From Zygnema cylindricum (lineage: Eukaryota > Streptophyta > Zygnematophyceae > Zygnematales > Zygnemataceae): 20,000 nt of DNA. Location: assembly GCA_037447655.1 (NCBI GenBank), contig JBBHKE010003241.1, forward strand, positions 1-20,000. Reading direction: 5' to 3'. Below, one piece after another: positions 19,851 to 20,000 of this stretch; positions within the stretch are counted from its first letter, which is position 1, and the number at the start of each line of letters is the position of its first letter. The notes under the pieces were generated by a model. The model did no database searches. It was not told the origin of the DNA and saw nothing but the letters and a program-made list of their open reading frames with translations. A program made the position numbers and the translations under genes.

Positions 19851-20000
19851 AATCGTAATTTCAGTGTTGGCGTCACGTACGATTTTCGTACATGGTACGC
19901 ACTGTACTAGCGCATTGTACATGGTAAAGACCATGACGATGCCAAGTGGATGGTTTAATTCGCGTTTCGCTCATGTAGGAGGTTTGATTAAGCGTAAAAG
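19851..20000. other. Right edge, intergenic, no gene seen
   Basis: A short non-coding stretch rich in gtac (for example cgtacgattttcgtac and acatggtacgc). The sequence cagtgttgg at 19862-19870 resembles the start of a hAT-type end, but no partner end is within the window. Confidence 0.3.

Overview
The window looks like nuclear DNA of a plant-lineage (streptophyte) eukaryote. Two multi-exon membrane-transporter genes of plant-typical families are split by GT-AG introns, the spaces between genes are full of small DNA transposons, and (GA)n/(CT)n microsatellites are very long. I cannot name the species. A non-flowering streptophyte (alga or bryophyte) is a guess.

Both genes are on the minus strand. 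Gene 1 (6945 down to 1658) has six exons that I could join in one unbroken frame of 724 codons. It encodes an NFD4/nodulin-like major facilitator protein with an unusually long hydrophilic central loop. Gene 2 (18632 down to 13317) encodes an AVT6-type vacuolar amino acid transporter of the AAAP family. Seven of its eight exons join cleanly. The fourth exon, next to a huge CT repeat, does not, and one expected membrane segment is not visible there.

Layout from left to right: 1-258 is a fragment of a terminal-repeat element; 259-1657 is non-coding, with a CT-rich tract behind gene 1; 1658-6945 is gene 1; 6946-7790 is its upstream region; 7797-12573 is a transposon-rich intergenic block; 12576-13316 lies behind gene 2; 13317-18632 is gene 2; 18633-19172 is its upstream region; 19175-19850 is another transposon copy.

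The intergenic block and right edge hold six non-autonomous copies of one TA-target (Tc1/mariner-like) MITE family, a small hAT-like element with a perfect 8-bp target duplication, a second TA-flanked element family, and a 130-bp foldback unit. One MITE sits exactly in the first two bases of the hAT-like element, which fixes both element boundaries and the order of insertion. The four longer MITE copies share an internal hairpin with a compensated base change.

No transposase gene, tRNA, rRNA or CRISPR array was recognised. The two transporter genes share orientation but nothing in the sequence links their functions. All splice junctions and element borders were read by eye.
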